A DNA stretch of 64,000 nt from Janthinobacterium fluminis (GCF_028595325.1 NZ_JAQQXR010000014.1:18763-82762); one strand, 5' to 3'; shown: positions 9,075 to 17,741, counted from the stretch's first letter. Made by a program: numbers and translations. Notes: a model not told the origin generated them from the letters alone.

Positions 9075-10043
9075 CTAAAACGCCGCCCCCACCCCCAGCA
9101 GCAACACATCGGCATCATGGTGATAAGAGGTCACGACCCGGTTCCACGACAACTGCCCGACCCAGCGCCGATCAAAATGATAGCGGCCGACGATGGACAC
9201 CAGCCCGGCCAGACGCTGGCGCTCGGCGGCGAGCACGGGCAAGTCATACGCCAGATACGGACCGGCGCCCATGCCCAGCTCGACATGCGTGCTCAGCGAA
9301 CGTATCAGCCAAACCTGGCCGGCGACGCCGCTGCGGCGCGTGGCCGGCGCCGCCCCCTCCTTGAGCCAAGTCACAGTCCAATCGACATACGGCCCGGCGG
9401 CGCGGCGGTACTCAACACTGCTGGCGCGGGCGCGCTCCGAATTGAAACTATTGACGATAGTTTGCCCGCCCGACAGCGTCAGCGTATCGTCGCTGGACGG
9501 CCCATTCAAATGCAACTTATTCCCCGGCACGCCATCGAAACGAAAACCGGCGCCGACCAGCACCTGGGTGGTGGCATCCTTACCGCGCGGAACGACCCGG
9601 TTCGCCTGAACCTGCGCAAACCAATGATTGCCGAAATGCCAGTTGGCCTGGACGCTATACATGGGCGCCCAGCCGTGATCATTGCGATAGCCGGCGGCGG
9701 CCGTCCTGGCCGTATCGAAATAATAATAGGGACCGACGCCGACGCCGAACGACAGACCGCGCGGCCGCTGCATCGAGCGCAGCCATAACTGGCCGCTGAC
9801 ACCATCGCGGTGATGGTCGAGGGGATGGCCCTCGTTCAAATACGTGAGACTGAGCGCGGCGTAATCGCCGGCCGGATGCGCGTAACTGAGCGCGGCGGCG
9901 AAGCTGGACTCATCCTTATCGGGCACCTGCAACTGGCCGGCGAGCAGCGACACATTCTGGGCAAAAGAAGCGGTGGCGCACAACCACAGCGAAGCGGCGG
10001 CGAAGCGATGAAAGCGCATGCGGCGTGACAAACAAAGAGACAT
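9075..10043 (-). CDS. Outer-membrane beta-barrel protein with two homologous halves
   Basis: About 322 residues: a signal peptide (FAAASLWLCATASFAQ) and then two similar barrel-like halves. Half one contains SYAHPAGDYAALSLTYLNEG, GVSGQLWLRSM and GVGPYYYFDT; half two contains EYRRAAGPYVDWTVTWLKEG, GVAGQVWLIRSL and GAGPYLAYD, in the same order, and both end in an amphipathic strand (VLVGAGFRFDG; LLLGVGAAF). The terminal phenylalanine is typical of BAM substrates. Function unknown. The start could be ATG 10043 or ATG 10019; neither has a clear ribosome site. The 10043 form keeps an Arg-rich n-region. Confidence 0.65.
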   Translation of the reverse strand: MSLCLSRRMRFHRFAAASLWLCATASFAQNVSLLAGQLQVPDKDESSFAAALSYAHPAGDYAALSLTYLNEGHPLDHHRDGVSGQLWLRSMQRPRGLSFGVGVGPYYYFDTARTAAAGYRNDHGWAPMYSVQANWHFGNHWFAQVQANRVVPRGKDATTQVLVGAGFRFDGVPGNKLHLNGPSSDDTLTLSGGQTIVNSFNSERARASSVEYRRAAGPYVDWTVTWLKEGAAPATRRSGVAGQVWLIRSLSTHVELGMGAGPYLAYDLPVLAAERQRLAGLVSIVGRYHFDRRWVGQLSWNRVVTSYHHDADVLLLGVGAAF

Positions 10044-10105
10044 AAAAGGGCAGCATACCCGAATGGCGCCGCAGGCGGCGCGCCCTTTTTGTTGCTTCAC
10101 CCCCT

Positions 10106-10246
10106 GGGGTCAGGTCTAGACATGGCGGTTTTCGGCTTAAAAACCACAATGCCCGGGCCGGAGCGTGTGGTTTTTCCGGCACAAACCGCCATGTCTAGAC
10201 CTGACCCCAAAGTTGTTCATGTCTAGACCTGACCCCAAAGTTGTTC
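10106..10246. repeat. Compound repeat: 26-bp inverted repeat plus 28-nt tandem direct repeat
   Basis: Arms 10106-10131 and 10183-10208 are perfect 26-nt complements (GGGGTCAGGTCTAGACATGG...). The 51-nt loop itself holds a smaller inverted repeat, AAAAACCACA / TGTGGTTTTT. The right arm is followed by two head-to-tail copies of a 28-nt unit starting ATGTCTAGACCTGACCCC (10191-10218 and 10219-10246). The block lies between the barrel gene and the end of the small membrane-protein gene. Confidence 0.85.
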
Positions 10247-10251
10247 AGGGG

Positions 10252-10623
10252 TTATTGGACGGTTTGGACTTTTTCGGCGTAGTACTCGGTTTCGCCGAAG
10301 CAGGTGGTGGGCACGCCTTTGTGTTGGGCGTAGCTGAGCAGGACGCGTTTGCCCGTCGCGGCCATGAATTGTTTGGCCACGTCTTCGTCGCGCACGCTGA
10401 ATTGGAATTTTTCCGGCACGGCCCCCGGCAGGGTCGTCAGCATGATTTCGCCTTCCCAGGTTTTGCAGACCCAGCCCCGTTTGGAAAATTTCTGCAGGTA
10501 GCCGGCCCGCTCGCCTTCGGAGTAGCTCAGGTGCAGCGTGATCCAGGCGTAGGCGAGGAAGAGCAGCACCGCAGCCACGACGGCGGCGATCAGGGCGAGC
10601 GTGATGCGTTTGCTTGTTATCAT
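10252..10623 (-). CDS. Small single-pass membrane protein, conserved hypothetical
   Basis: 123 residues. One N-terminal membrane helix (about residues 7-27, ITLALIAAVVAAVLLFLAYAW) is followed by a periplasm-type domain with GWVCKTWEGEIML, FQFSVRDEDVAKQF and a second cysteine near the end (PTTCFGETEYYAEKV). I recognise the pattern as a conserved burkholderialean family without an established function; similar proteins in databases sometimes carry an unrelated metabolic name that nothing here supports. It follows the Ter locus in the same direction with a 16-base gap, so it may be the last gene of that transcript. Confidence 0.6.
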   Translation of the reverse strand: MITSKRITLALIAAVVAAVLLFLAYAWITLHLSYSEGERAGYLQKFSKRGWVCKTWEGEIMLTTLPGAVPEKFQFSVRDEDVAKQFMAATGKRVLLSYAQHKGVPTTCFGETEYYAEKVQTVQ

Positions 10624-10639
10624 GGTTTTCTATGTGGGC

Positions 10640-11884
10640 TTAGTCTTTGCGGCCGGCCGACCAGTTCAGGCCGAAGCCGTAGCGTTCGTCCATCAGTTGG
10701 TGGGCCGTGGTTTTGCCTTGGCCGCCGAAGTATTCCACCAATTTGGTCACTTGTAAATTGCCGCTCTGGTTTTCCAGCATGGCGATGGCGCACATCATGT
10801 GCCGGCTGTCGCTGTCGAGCTTGACTTCGACCGAGGGCTGGCCCGGTATTTCGATGGTGACCATGCCGTCCGTCGCCGCCCAGTTCGGCACGCCTTCGTA
10901 GATGAAGGCGTAGACGAGCACACGTTTGATCTGGTCGAAGTGGACGCCGTTGATGTAGAGGTTTTCGCCGTCGTTGTTGGTGCCGGTGCGGTCGTCCGCT
11001 TCCAGGTGGATGTAGGGCGGCCGGTCGTAGGCGCCCCAGGTGTTGCCCAGCGCTTGCACTGCGCTTTTCGCGCCGTTGCTCATTTCGAACAGGCAGCCGA
11101 TGTCGAGGTCGATGCCGCTGGCCGCGCCCGCCGTTTTGCCGAACAGTTTGCCCATGAAGCCGCCCGTTTCCGCCTTGGCCGCGGCCGGCGCGGCGCCGTT
11201 GCGGTTCCAGTTCAGGTTGACGCGGATGCGGCCGTAGCCCTGGCTGTCGCGTTTGTCGAGCGAGACTTTGTCGCCGCGCTTTTCCAGGCGGATTTTCGAC
11301 AGTGAGATTTTTTTCGCTTCGGCGGCCGGCGCCGGCGCCGCGGGTGTCGCCGTCGGCGCCGGCGCGGGCGCCGCTGTCGCTTCGCTGCCGCCGAAGTGCT
11401 TCAGCAGCGCCGACAGGCCGCCGGCGAAGCCCTGGCCGACGGCGCCGAAGCGCCAGCTGCCATCGCGCCGATACAGTTCGCCGATGATGATGGCTTTTTC
11501 ATCCTGGAAGTCGGCGCCGGAGAAGGCGAAGACGGCCGCGTCCGGACCCAGCGCCAGCCGCGACGGCCCCAGCCCGTGCATGCTGCCGCGGTCGTTGGCG
11601 GCGGTGAAGACGAGTTTGTCGATGCTGGCCGGCAGGCGCGCCAGGTCGATCTGGAACACGGCCTTGCCGGCGCCCAGTTCCAGCGTGACGGCCTGGTCCG
11701 GCGCGGCTTTCTGGTTGAAGAAGACCATGTAGCGGTCGTCCGACAGTTGGCCCTTGGCGTCCAGGCCGAAGCAGCTGACGTCGACGTCGAGGGCGCCGGC
11801 GGCGATTTCCAGCGTCGCCGTGAGTGTCGTGCCCAGGCCGAGGTCGGCCAGCTTGCCTTTTTGTCCGCGTGTGAAGTTGCTCAT
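10640..11884 (-). CDS. TerA-like tellurium-resistance/stress protein: TerD-type domain plus second Ter domain
   Basis: 414 residues. Residues 1-155 form a TerD-like beta-sandwich (FTRGQKGKLADLG start; DDRYMVFFNQ; KAIIIGELYRRDGSWRFGAVGQGF). A Pro/Ala linker (about 165-190) leads to a C-terminal domain (SLSKIRLEKRGDKVSLDKR; IDLDIGCLFEMSNGAKSAVQALG; YIHLEADDRTGTNNDGENLYING) typical of TerA. Ter-domain proteins bind Ca2+ and are linked to tellurite, phage and metal stress. Its start overlaps the lyase gene stop as ATGA, so the two are translationally coupled. Confidence 0.85.
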   Translation of the reverse strand: MSNFTRGQKGKLADLGLGTTLTATLEIAAGALDVDVSCFGLDAKGQLSDDRYMVFFNQKAAPDQAVTLELGAGKAVFQIDLARLPASIDKLVFTAANDRGSMHGLGPSRLALGPDAAVFAFSGADFQDEKAIIIGELYRRDGSWRFGAVGQGFAGGLSALLKHFGGSEATAAPAPAPTATPAAPAPAAEAKKISLSKIRLEKRGDKVSLDKRDSQGYGRIRVNLNWNRNGAAPAAAKAETGGFMGKLFGKTAGAASGIDLDIGCLFEMSNGAKSAVQALGNTWGAYDRPPYIHLEADDRTGTNNDGENLYINGVHFDQIKRVLVYAFIYEGVPNWAATDGMVTIEIPGQPSVEVKLDSDSRHMMCAIAMLENQSGNLQVTKLVEYFGGQGKTTAHQLMDERYGFGLNWSAGRKD

Positions 11885-12903
11885 GTTTGTGCGCTCCCTT
11901 GTGTGCTCGGTGTCGGTGACTGGCTCGGGCCGTGCTGCGCGCCACCGCTGTGGGTGTCGGGGCTGGCGCCATTGCCAACATTGTTTATACTATCACTGCT
12001 GTGGCGGATTCCAAACAGCCGCGCCTGTTCGATGATTTGCTTGGCCCAGTTGCTGTGGGTGGCCACTTCGCACATCGATTCCTGCATGCGGAACACGGCC
12101 GGGCTGTCCGGGTCGATGATGCGCAGCGCCAGTTCGATGTCGGACTGCACCACCTGGTAGTGGCGTTCGATTTGCGGCACCTGGTCCGGGTGGATCGCGG
12201 TCTTGCCTATCATGCCGTGGGCCAGGTCTTGCGCCACTTCGGCGTCCAGCCAGGCGCGCTGCGACAGGTGTTCGAACACGGGCGCCGTCAGCGCAATGCC
12301 GTGCGGGCGGAATGTCGTGATCAGGCGGCCGATGACCTGGCCCAGCGGGGTCTGGTAGATGGTGCCGCTGGTGGGCCGGCGCAGCCCCAGCAGGGCCAGC
12401 AGGTCGTTGCCGCCTATGCGCAGGGCGAGGATGCGGGCGCGCACCTGCGGCGCGCACAGGCAGCGGCAGAATTGCCGCATTTCCTCGTCGTCGAAGACTT
12501 CGGCCGTTTCCAGCGTCGGCATCAGCAGGTGCTGGGTGTGGCGCACCTGGGCGAAGTAGGTGTCGAAGTTGTGGCGGGTGGTTTTCGGCAGCACGAAGCC
12601 GGTCAGCTTGTGCGCGCCCGGCATGGCCAGCACGCGCGTCATCACCTCGGCGTTGCGCACGCGCACGAAGCGCAGCGTGTCCGAGTCTTCGTCCATATTG
12701 CGCAGCGCCAGCGACAGGTTGAACAGCGCATAGCTGAGGTCGCGCTCGGCGACGGCGTCCTCGGTGCACAGGATCAGCGAGCGCAGGTGCGCCAGTTTGT
12801 CGCCGTTGGCGATGGCCAGCAGGTCCTTGTGGGTGGTCGGCACATACAGCGACGCGCCCAGCGCGGGCTTGTGCGCGCTGTGTTGGTAGCTCGGATTATC
12901 CAT
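11881..12903 (-). CDS. C-C bond lyase, HpcH/HpaI-CitE TIM-barrel type, of the Ter biosynthetic module
   Basis: 340 residues with CitE-like barrel features: LGASLYVPTTHKDLL at the N-terminus, LRSLILCTEDAV, RFVRVRN, GFVLPKTT, LMPTLETAEVF, ILALRIGGNDLL and KTAIHPDQ, the last motif being shared with citrate-lyase beta proteins. In the Ter-associated gene clusters described by Anantharaman and colleagues (2012) this is the C-C bond lyase thought to act on a sugar or keto-acid moiety of an unidentified metabolite. It overlaps the upstream phosphoribosyltransferase gene by eight bases and the downstream TerA-like gene by four. Confidence 0.85.
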   Translation of the reverse strand: MDNPSYQHSAHKPALGASLYVPTTHKDLLAIANGDKLAHLRSLILCTEDAVAERDLSYALFNLSLALRNMDEDSDTLRFVRVRNAEVMTRVLAMPGAHKLTGFVLPKTTRHNFDTYFAQVRHTQHLLMPTLETAEVFDDEEMRQFCRCLCAPQVRARILALRIGGNDLLALLGLRRPTSGTIYQTPLGQVIGRLITTFRPHGIALTAPVFEHLSQRAWLDAEVAQDLAHGMIGKTAIHPDQVPQIERHYQVVQSDIELALRIIDPDSPAVFRMQESMCEVATHSNWAKQIIEQARLFGIRHSSDSINNVGNGASPDTHSGGAQHGPSQSPTPSTQGSAQT

Positions 12904-13987
12904 CGACTGCGCTCCTGATGAGGGCGACCGCCTGGTAGGGCAGCGCCGGTTCTATCGTTACCGGGATTGATTTTTCGGCGGCCAGCTGGCGCAGGTGGGC
13001 GACGTCCGGCGCGCCGGCGTCGCGCAGGATCAGGCGCTCGGGCACGCGCCGCAGCAGCACCCGGGTCGCTTCGCCGATGCCGGGTTTGATCAGGTTGACG
13101 TCGGCGATGCCGTAGCGTTGCCGCGCCTGCTCCATGTAGGCGGCCGAGCGGGCCGCCAGCGCGGCCGCGTCGACGGCTTGCGCGGCCGGGATGCCTTCGC
13201 CGGCGGCCAGCGCGACGGCGTCGGCGACCAGGCCGTCGGCGAATTGGCGCGACTGGTCGTGGGCGGCGAATTGTTCGTAGTAGACGCAGCCGTGGAAGTC
13301 GTCCGCGCCGATGGCCGCGTTGAGCACGGAGCGGCTGACCAGCCCGGAGACGGTGGCGTTGAGGATGCTCGACGGGATCAGGTAGTCCTCGCCGGAGGCG
13401 GCGCAGGCGGCGCTGCCGGCCAGGTCGGAGAGCACGTACAGGCCGGCGTCGATGGCCGTGCCGCGGGCGGCGTTGAAGGCGCCCACGGCGCGGCGCAGTT
13501 CGCGCGAGATGACGCCCTTGCCGGTCCAGCCGTCGACGAAGACGATCGATTCGGGCGCGTGGCCCTGGTCGAGGATGTGGCGCAGCGCCACCGCGTCGAT
13601 GCCGCGGTCGCGGATGATCGACACCGAGTAGTGGCTGCAGTCGCGCGCGAAGACGCGGCGCAGCAGGTGGCCGAGGATGACGCCGACCGGGGTGCCGGCG
13701 CGCGCCAGCGACACCAGCGTGACGGCGCCGTCGCGGCGCGCCGCGATCAGCGCCGCCAGGCGCAGGCAGTCGCGCGCCATCTGCGCGCGGTTGGCGGCGA
13801 AGGCGCCGCGGAACAGCGCCAGGTAGGCCGCCGACGGCAGCGCTTCGGGCGACAGCATTTCGCTGTAGTGGCGCTGCCCGGACTGGATCAGGCGCTCCTT
13901 CTCGTCGAGGTCGAGGATGGGTTCGAGGCCGATCGGCTTCAGCAGGAAGCTGACGTCGCCGGCGCGGTAACTGCCGCTGAAGCTCAT
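12896..13987 (-). CDS. Phosphoribosyltransferase-fold protein with C-terminal PELOTA RNA-binding domain (StiP/PRTase_1 family)
   Basis: 363 residues. The N-terminal part (SYRAGDVSFLLKPI; KERLIQSGQRHYSEML) and core (VTLVSLARAGTPVGVILGHLL; ESIVFVDGWTGKGVISREL) match the PRTase_1/StiP family, in which VDGWTGKG corresponds to the PRPP-binding loop. The last 70 residues (IKPGIGEATRVLLRRVPERLILRD...IPVTIEPALPYQAVALI) look like the PELOTA RNA-binding domain found fused in this family. Databases also call such proteins cysteine protease StiP; the PRTase reading is structural inference. The ATG overlaps the HAD gene stop as ATGA. Confidence 0.85.
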   Translation of the reverse strand: MSFSGSYRAGDVSFLLKPIGLEPILDLDEKERLIQSGQRHYSEMLSPEALPSAAYLALFRGAFAANRAQMARDCLRLAALIAARRDGAVTLVSLARAGTPVGVILGHLLRRVFARDCSHYSVSIIRDRGIDAVALRHILDQGHAPESIVFVDGWTGKGVISRELRRAVGAFNAARGTAIDAGLYVLSDLAGSAACAASGEDYLIPSSILNATVSGLVSRSVLNAAIGADDFHGCVYYEQFAAHDQSRQFADGLVADAVALAAGEGIPAAQAVDAAALAARSAAYMEQARQRYGIADVNLIKPGIGEATRVLLRRVPERLILRDAGAPDVAHLRQLAAEKSIPVTIEPALPYQAVALIRSAVDG

Positions 13988-14736
13988 AGCGCCGCCACGG
14001 TCAGGGCCGCCAGCTGGGTGCCGTTCGGGACGATGGCGTAGTCGCAGGCGGCCATGAAGCGGGCGTCGGAGCGGCTGTCGCCCATGCCGAAGCTGAGTAT
14101 CGGGCCGTGTTCGGCCTCCAGCTCGGCGCGCAGGTAGGCGACGGCGCGGGCCTTGTTCAGCGTCTGCGGCAGTACGGCCAGGTTGTTGCCGTTGCGGTGG
14201 ATGAAGTAGTCGGCGCCGGGGCCGGCGATCCACGGCGCCAGCACTTGCCGTTCGATCTCGGCCAGGCGCGCGGCGTCGGCCTCGTGGTCCTTGATGACGA
14301 TGTAGAAGGGCGTCGCGTAGTCCTCGATCAGGCGCGCCCGCGCCGGCCGTCCCAGGCTGAGCTGGAAGTCGTCGATGACGCGCATCGCTTCGCGCAGGCC
14401 GGGCAGGGCGGTGTGCATGTCGCCGCGCATCAGGTCGAGCCAGCCGGCGTCCAGCGCGCCGCCCGGCTGCAGCACGACGCCGCCGTAGTCGAGCACGGCG
14501 TAGCTGGAGAAGGGCAGGCCGACCCGGCCGAAGGCGTCGGCGTTGCGCGCCGTCGCCGGGATCAGGGTCATGTCGCGCCGGGCGAAGTCGAGGAAGGCGC
14601 GCTGGCGCGGCGTCGTGAACGAGCACGCCGCGCCGTCCTTCAGGTAGGCGGCCGGCTCCAGCGCCGTTTCGGCGGGGCATTTCTTCGGCGTTTGGAACAG
14701 GGTGTCGTCAAGGTCGACGAACAGATATTTCTTCAA
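13984..14736 (-). CDS. HAD-superfamily phosphatase of the Ter module
   Basis: About 250 residues starting KKYLFVDLDDTLFQT, which contains HAD motif I (DxDxT). Motif II-like TLIPATARN follows, and motif IV-like GMGDSRSDARFMAACDYAIVP lies near the C-terminus (aspartates for Mg2+). The likely role is removal of a phosphate from an intermediate made by the neighbouring transferase and ligase. Start: no ATG is available. A TTG at 14736 directly precedes the conserved KKYLF and overlaps the upstream gene by 29 bases; a TTG at 14775 would add 13 residues. Translational coupling is likely either way. Confidence 0.8.
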   Translation of the reverse strand: MKKYLFVDLDDTLFQTPKKCPAETALEPAAYLKDGAACSFTTPRQRAFLDFARRDMTLIPATARNADAFGRVGLPFSSYAVLDYGGVVLQPGGALDAGWLDLMRGDMHTALPGLREAMRVIDDFQLSLGRPARARLIEDYATPFYIVIKDHEADAARLAEIERQVLAPWIAGPGADYFIHRNGNNLAVLPQTLNKARAVAYLRAELEAEHGPILSFGMGDSRSDARFMAACDYAIVPNGTQLAALTVAAL

Positions 14737-15871
14737 TTTGGGTCTCTGACTGGAAGTGGAACAGGCGGCCGTCAAGCTGGCCGGCCAATTGGTTGAGCGC
14801 CTCGCCGGGCGGGGTTTCGTGGCAGATGAAGACGTGCCGGTACTGGCCCGGCGCGACGTTGTACAGGTAGTTGGCGATGCCCTCGCCGTAGTTGTCCGGG
14901 CAACTGACGATGTGCCCGACGGCGCCCCAGGACAGGATGGGCGAGCGGGTGGTCGACTGCACCAGCACGCGCTTGCCCAGCGCCTCCAGCTCGCGCGCCA
15001 GCAGGAAGGCCGGGTGCATGAATTCGCCGGTGCCCAGCACCAGCACGGATTCGCCCTCGCCGATATCCTTGCCCAGGCGCGCGGCCAGGGCCTGCGGCGC
15101 GGCCAGCGCGCGCTCGACGCCGATGCGGCCGAACGCGGCGCTGGCGCCGCGCTCGGCGTCGGCCTCGAAGCGCTGCGCCGGCGCGGCCGCCGGCGCAGCC
15201 GCCGCGCCGGGGGCGAAGCGGTAGTGGCCCGACAGCGTGGCGCCGACCGTGGTCGGCACGCCGAAGCGCGGCGTCAGGCCGGCGTTGGCCGGCTCGCCCA
15301 TGAAGTTGGTGATGACGGCCAGGTGGATGCGCTCGATGTTCGGGTTGCGCGCGCGGCAGACGGCGGCCAGGTTGACGAAGGTGTTGCCGGTGCTGGCCTC
15401 GTCGTCGACCAGCACCAGGCTGCGCGCCTGCGCGAACAGCGCGGCGGCGCGCTCGGAGAGCTGAAGGAACTGGCGCGGCGCGTGGCTGTGCGATTCCTCG
15501 AACTCGAAGAAGGGCACGTCGCCGACGCGGTAGCGCGAGCTGTGCAGGAACAGCGCCTGGCGCTCGGGGTGCTCGCGCAGGTAGGCTTCGAAGACGCCCT
15601 GGCCCAGTCCGATGGCCGTCTCCGCCATGGCGATGAAGACCACCGGCCCGGGCAGGCTGGGCGGAATCTGCCCGGCCAGGTCGGCGTGGATCATGTCCAT
15701 CGCCCGCGGCGTGACGGGCCAGTGCTTGCCCAGCACCTTGGACAGGAACAGGAAGCCGCGCTTGGCGTTGGCGCGCGCGGCGAAGCCGATCAGCCAGTTC
15801 AGCGGGAAGCGCGCCTCGTCGACCTTGAGCGTCAGCTCGCCGGTCGGCATTTGCCGGGTGATGCGGTTCAT
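14708..15871 (-). CDS. Phosphoribosyltransferase with TRSP domain (PRTase_2 family), Ter module
   Basis: 387 residues. The first 230 residues contain VVFIAMAETAIGLGQGVFEAY, FLHSSRYRVGDVPFFEFEESHSHA and the PRPP-loop SLVLVDDEASTGNT. The C-terminal 150 residues carry the TRSP-type segment (ESVLVLGTGEFMHPAFLLARELEALGKRVLVQSTTRSPI...VSCPDNYGEGIANYLYN). Together these match the PRTase_2-TRSP architecture found only in Ter biosynthetic loci. A poly-Ala linker lies between the two. The ATG overlaps the stop of the ATP-grasp gene. Confidence 0.88.
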   Translation of the reverse strand: MNRITRQMPTGELTLKVDEARFPLNWLIGFAARANAKRGFLFLSKVLGKHWPVTPRAMDMIHADLAGQIPPSLPGPVVFIAMAETAIGLGQGVFEAYLREHPERQALFLHSSRYRVGDVPFFEFEESHSHAPRQFLQLSERAAALFAQARSLVLVDDEASTGNTFVNLAAVCRARNPNIERIHLAVITNFMGEPANAGLTPRFGVPTTVGATLSGHYRFAPGAAAAPAAAPAQRFEADAERGASAAFGRIGVERALAAPQALAARLGKDIGEGESVLVLGTGEFMHPAFLLARELEALGKRVLVQSTTRSPILSWGAVGHIVSCPDNYGEGIANYLYNVAPGQYRHVFICHETPPGEALNQLAGQLDGRLFHFQSETQIEEISVRRP

Positions 15872-16890
15872 GGCAGCTCCACCGTGACGGCCGCCTCGCC
15901 GACGCGCAGGCCGTCGCGCACGGGCGCCACCTGCAGGCCGGCGTAGCCGCGGTCGAAGCCGGCCAGCGCCAGATAGGGCAGGTTGGGGCCGGCCGCGCAA
16001 GCCATGCCGATGCCGCCCGACATGCGCGGATTGATCTCCAGCAGCGCCAGGCCGTTGCGGCCCTCGCGGAACTGGATGTTGAAGACGCCGTTCAACTGGT
16101 AGTCGCGGGCCAGTTGCGCGCAGGCTTGCAGGATGTCGGCGCGGGCGTCGATCAACTGGCCCTGGCCGCCCACGTGCGGCTTCTTGCGCGGCACGGCGCA
16201 GAGCAGGGCGCCGTGGTCGGCGACGCAGTCGGCGCTGTATTCGTGGCCGTCGAGGTATTCCATCAGCAGCAGCGGTTTGAAGGTGGCCATCTGCGCCAGG
16301 CCCTCGCGCAGCTCGGCGGCGTTGATCTGGTAGGCGGCGCCGGCCAGCAGCAGTTGCGCGCCGCTGCGCTCCTCGTCGAGCACGGCGAAGCCCAGGCCGT
16401 AGACGGATTCGGAGGGCTTGATGCACAGCTTGCGGTGCAGCGGACGCAGCTCGGCGTAGGCGGCGTCGTAGGCGGCGATGTTGTCGACGACGCGGAACTG
16501 CGCCGGCGGCGCCAGCGGCAGGTCCAGGCCGGCGCAGAAGCGCGCCTTATCGTGCATCAGCGCCAGTACTTCCGCGCTGGCGACGCTGAGCACGCGCGTG
16601 CCCAGCGCCGCGAAGCGGGCGCGCGCCGAGCCGATGGCGCCGGCTTCCTTGCCGGGCCAGAAAATCGTCACGCCGCGTTCGCGGCAGAAGTCCAGGCACC
16701 AGTCGACGTAGGCCTCGCCGCTCAGGCCGGCCGGCTCGATGGCGTGCTCGTGGGCGGCCAGGAAGGCGGCCGCGTGGGCATTGGTGTTGCTGCAGATGAG
16801 GTGGTAGCGGCCTGCGCCGTCCGCCTCGCGTATCAGCCTGATGGCGGTGCCGACCGAAGAGAATGTTTTATTGAACCAGACGCGTTGCAT
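15868..16890 (-). CDS. ATP-grasp ligase of the Ter module
   Basis: 340 residues. Features in order: an N-terminal Rossmann-like region (QRVWFNKTFSSVGTAIRLI), FWPGKEAGAI, the ATP-grasp nucleotide-binding part (KLCIKPSESVYGLGFAVLDE; KPLLLMEYLDGHEYSADCVAD) and the catalytic metal site GVFNIQFREGRNGLALLEINPRMSGGIG, where Glu and Asn of LEINPR bind Mg2+. The family (ATPgrasp_Ter) forms an amide or similar bond in a proposed metabolite pathway. It heads an overlapping series of genes running to TerA. A weak TTAGG site precedes the ATG. Confidence 0.88.
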   Translation of the reverse strand: MQRVWFNKTFSSVGTAIRLIREADGAGRYHLICSNTNAHAAAFLAAHEHAIEPAGLSGEAYVDWCLDFCRERGVTIFWPGKEAGAIGSARARFAALGTRVLSVASAEVLALMHDKARFCAGLDLPLAPPAQFRVVDNIAAYDAAYAELRPLHRKLCIKPSESVYGLGFAVLDEERSGAQLLLAGAAYQINAAELREGLAQMATFKPLLLMEYLDGHEYSADCVADHGALLCAVPRKKPHVGGQGQLIDARADILQACAQLARDYQLNGVFNIQFREGRNGLALLEINPRMSGGIGMACAAGPNLPYLALAGFDRGYAGLQVAPVRDGLRVGEAAVTVELP

Positions 16891-16938
16891 GTGAAACCTA
16901 AGAGTGTTCAGGGGGCCGGTGGCGGCTTGCGGCGTGCC

Positions 16939-16985
16939 GGCGGCGCCGCCGCCCCGGGGCGGCGCCGCCGCCGCGGGCGGGGCGG
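16939..16985. other. Pure G/C tract between the AIM24 and ATP-grasp genes
   Basis: A run containing almost only G and C with a perfect 18-nt palindrome at 16947-16964 around CCCCGGGG. It could form a stable hairpin after the AIM24 stop, but no T-tract follows on the minus strand. The role is unknown; it may partly separate the AIM24 and ATP-grasp transcripts. Confidence 0.4.
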
Positions 16986-16986
16986 A

Positions 16987-17700
16987 TTACGAGGCCTTGC
17001 CGGTCGCCGTCCATTTCAGGAAGGCGTCGCGGTTGCGCGAGCAGACGTAGACCTTGCCGCTGCCGGAAAAGCGCAGCACGATGCCTTCGCCGCTGGTGAC
17101 GCTGTTGACGATGTTGCCGATGAAGCCGCCGATGCCGCCGCCGGCGGCGCCGCCGGTGGTGACCGACACCTCATAGTGCAGCGAGCTGTCCCAGCAGACC
17201 ACGTGGGAATTGTCGATGACGACATCCTTGCCCTTTTCCACGTCGAGCTGGAACATCGAGCCGAAGCCCGACACGACGACCTGGCCGCTGCCCGAGGTTT
17301 CCATGACGAAGAGGCCGCCGGACTGGGCGAACAGGGCGTTGCCCAGGCTTTGCGTGCGCACCTTCATCTCGGTGCCGGAGGTGGCGGCGACGAAGGCGCC
17401 GTCGTTGAGCAGATACTGGCGGGCGCCGACGTCGACGACCTGGATGGCGCCGGGCAGCATCGGCGAGAGCAGGCAGTCGCCGTCGCCGCGCACGGCCTCG
17501 ATATGCTGCTGGAAGAACGATTCGCCGTTGGCGAGGCGGCGCATGATGGCGCTGCCGATGCCGCCCGTCATGCGGCCGCGCAGGTCGAGCGCCGTCTCCA
17601 TCATCACCATCGCGTCGGATTCGCAATAGATCTTTTCGCCCTGGCGCAGCGACACGTGGAGGAAGGGATCGACGTCCCCGGTGGCGGTAAATACTGGCAT
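16987..17700 (-). CDS. AIM24 / TIGR00266 family protein
   Basis: 237 residues with the beta-helix AIM24 fold: VSLRQGEKIYCESDAMVMMETALDL, GRMTGGIGSAIMRRLANGESFF, GDCLLSPMLPGAIQVVDV, LFAQSGGLFVMETSGSGQVVVSGFG. Bacterial members of this tryptophan-RNA-binding-attenuator-like fold are frequent neighbours of TerD genes; a biochemical role is not established. GGGAG seven bases before the ATG supports the start. The gene starts only 13 bases after a T-tract of a terminator-like hairpin. Confidence 0.85.
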   Translation of the reverse strand: MPVFTATGDVDPFLHVSLRQGEKIYCESDAMVMMETALDLRGRMTGGIGSAIMRRLANGESFFQQHIEAVRGDGDCLLSPMLPGAIQVVDVGARQYLLNDGAFVAATSGTEMKVRTQSLGNALFAQSGGLFVMETSGSGQVVVSGFGSMFQLDVEKGKDVVIDNSHVVCWDSSLHYEVSVTTGGAAGGGIGGFIGNIVNSVTSGEGIVLRFSGSGKVYVCSRNRDAFLKWTATGKAS

Positions 17701-17712
17701 GTTGATACTCCC

Positions 17713-17739
17713 AAAAAAAGCCGGCGCCGTTTTCCGGCT
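17713..17739 (-). terminator. Second terminator-like hairpin between terD and the AIM24 gene
   Basis: On the minus strand, AGCCGG and CCGGCT (17734-17739 and 17719-17724) pair and are followed by seven T residues, ending just before the ribosome site of the AIM24 gene. Confidence 0.55.
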
Positions 17740-17741
17740 CC

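Noticed and set aside
12896..14680. Long N-terminal extension of the PRTase-PELOTA frame up to 14680
   Set aside because: The extension is an Arg/Pro-rich shadow of the HAD gene. The real start MSFSGSYRAGDVSFLL overlaps the HAD stop as ATGA.
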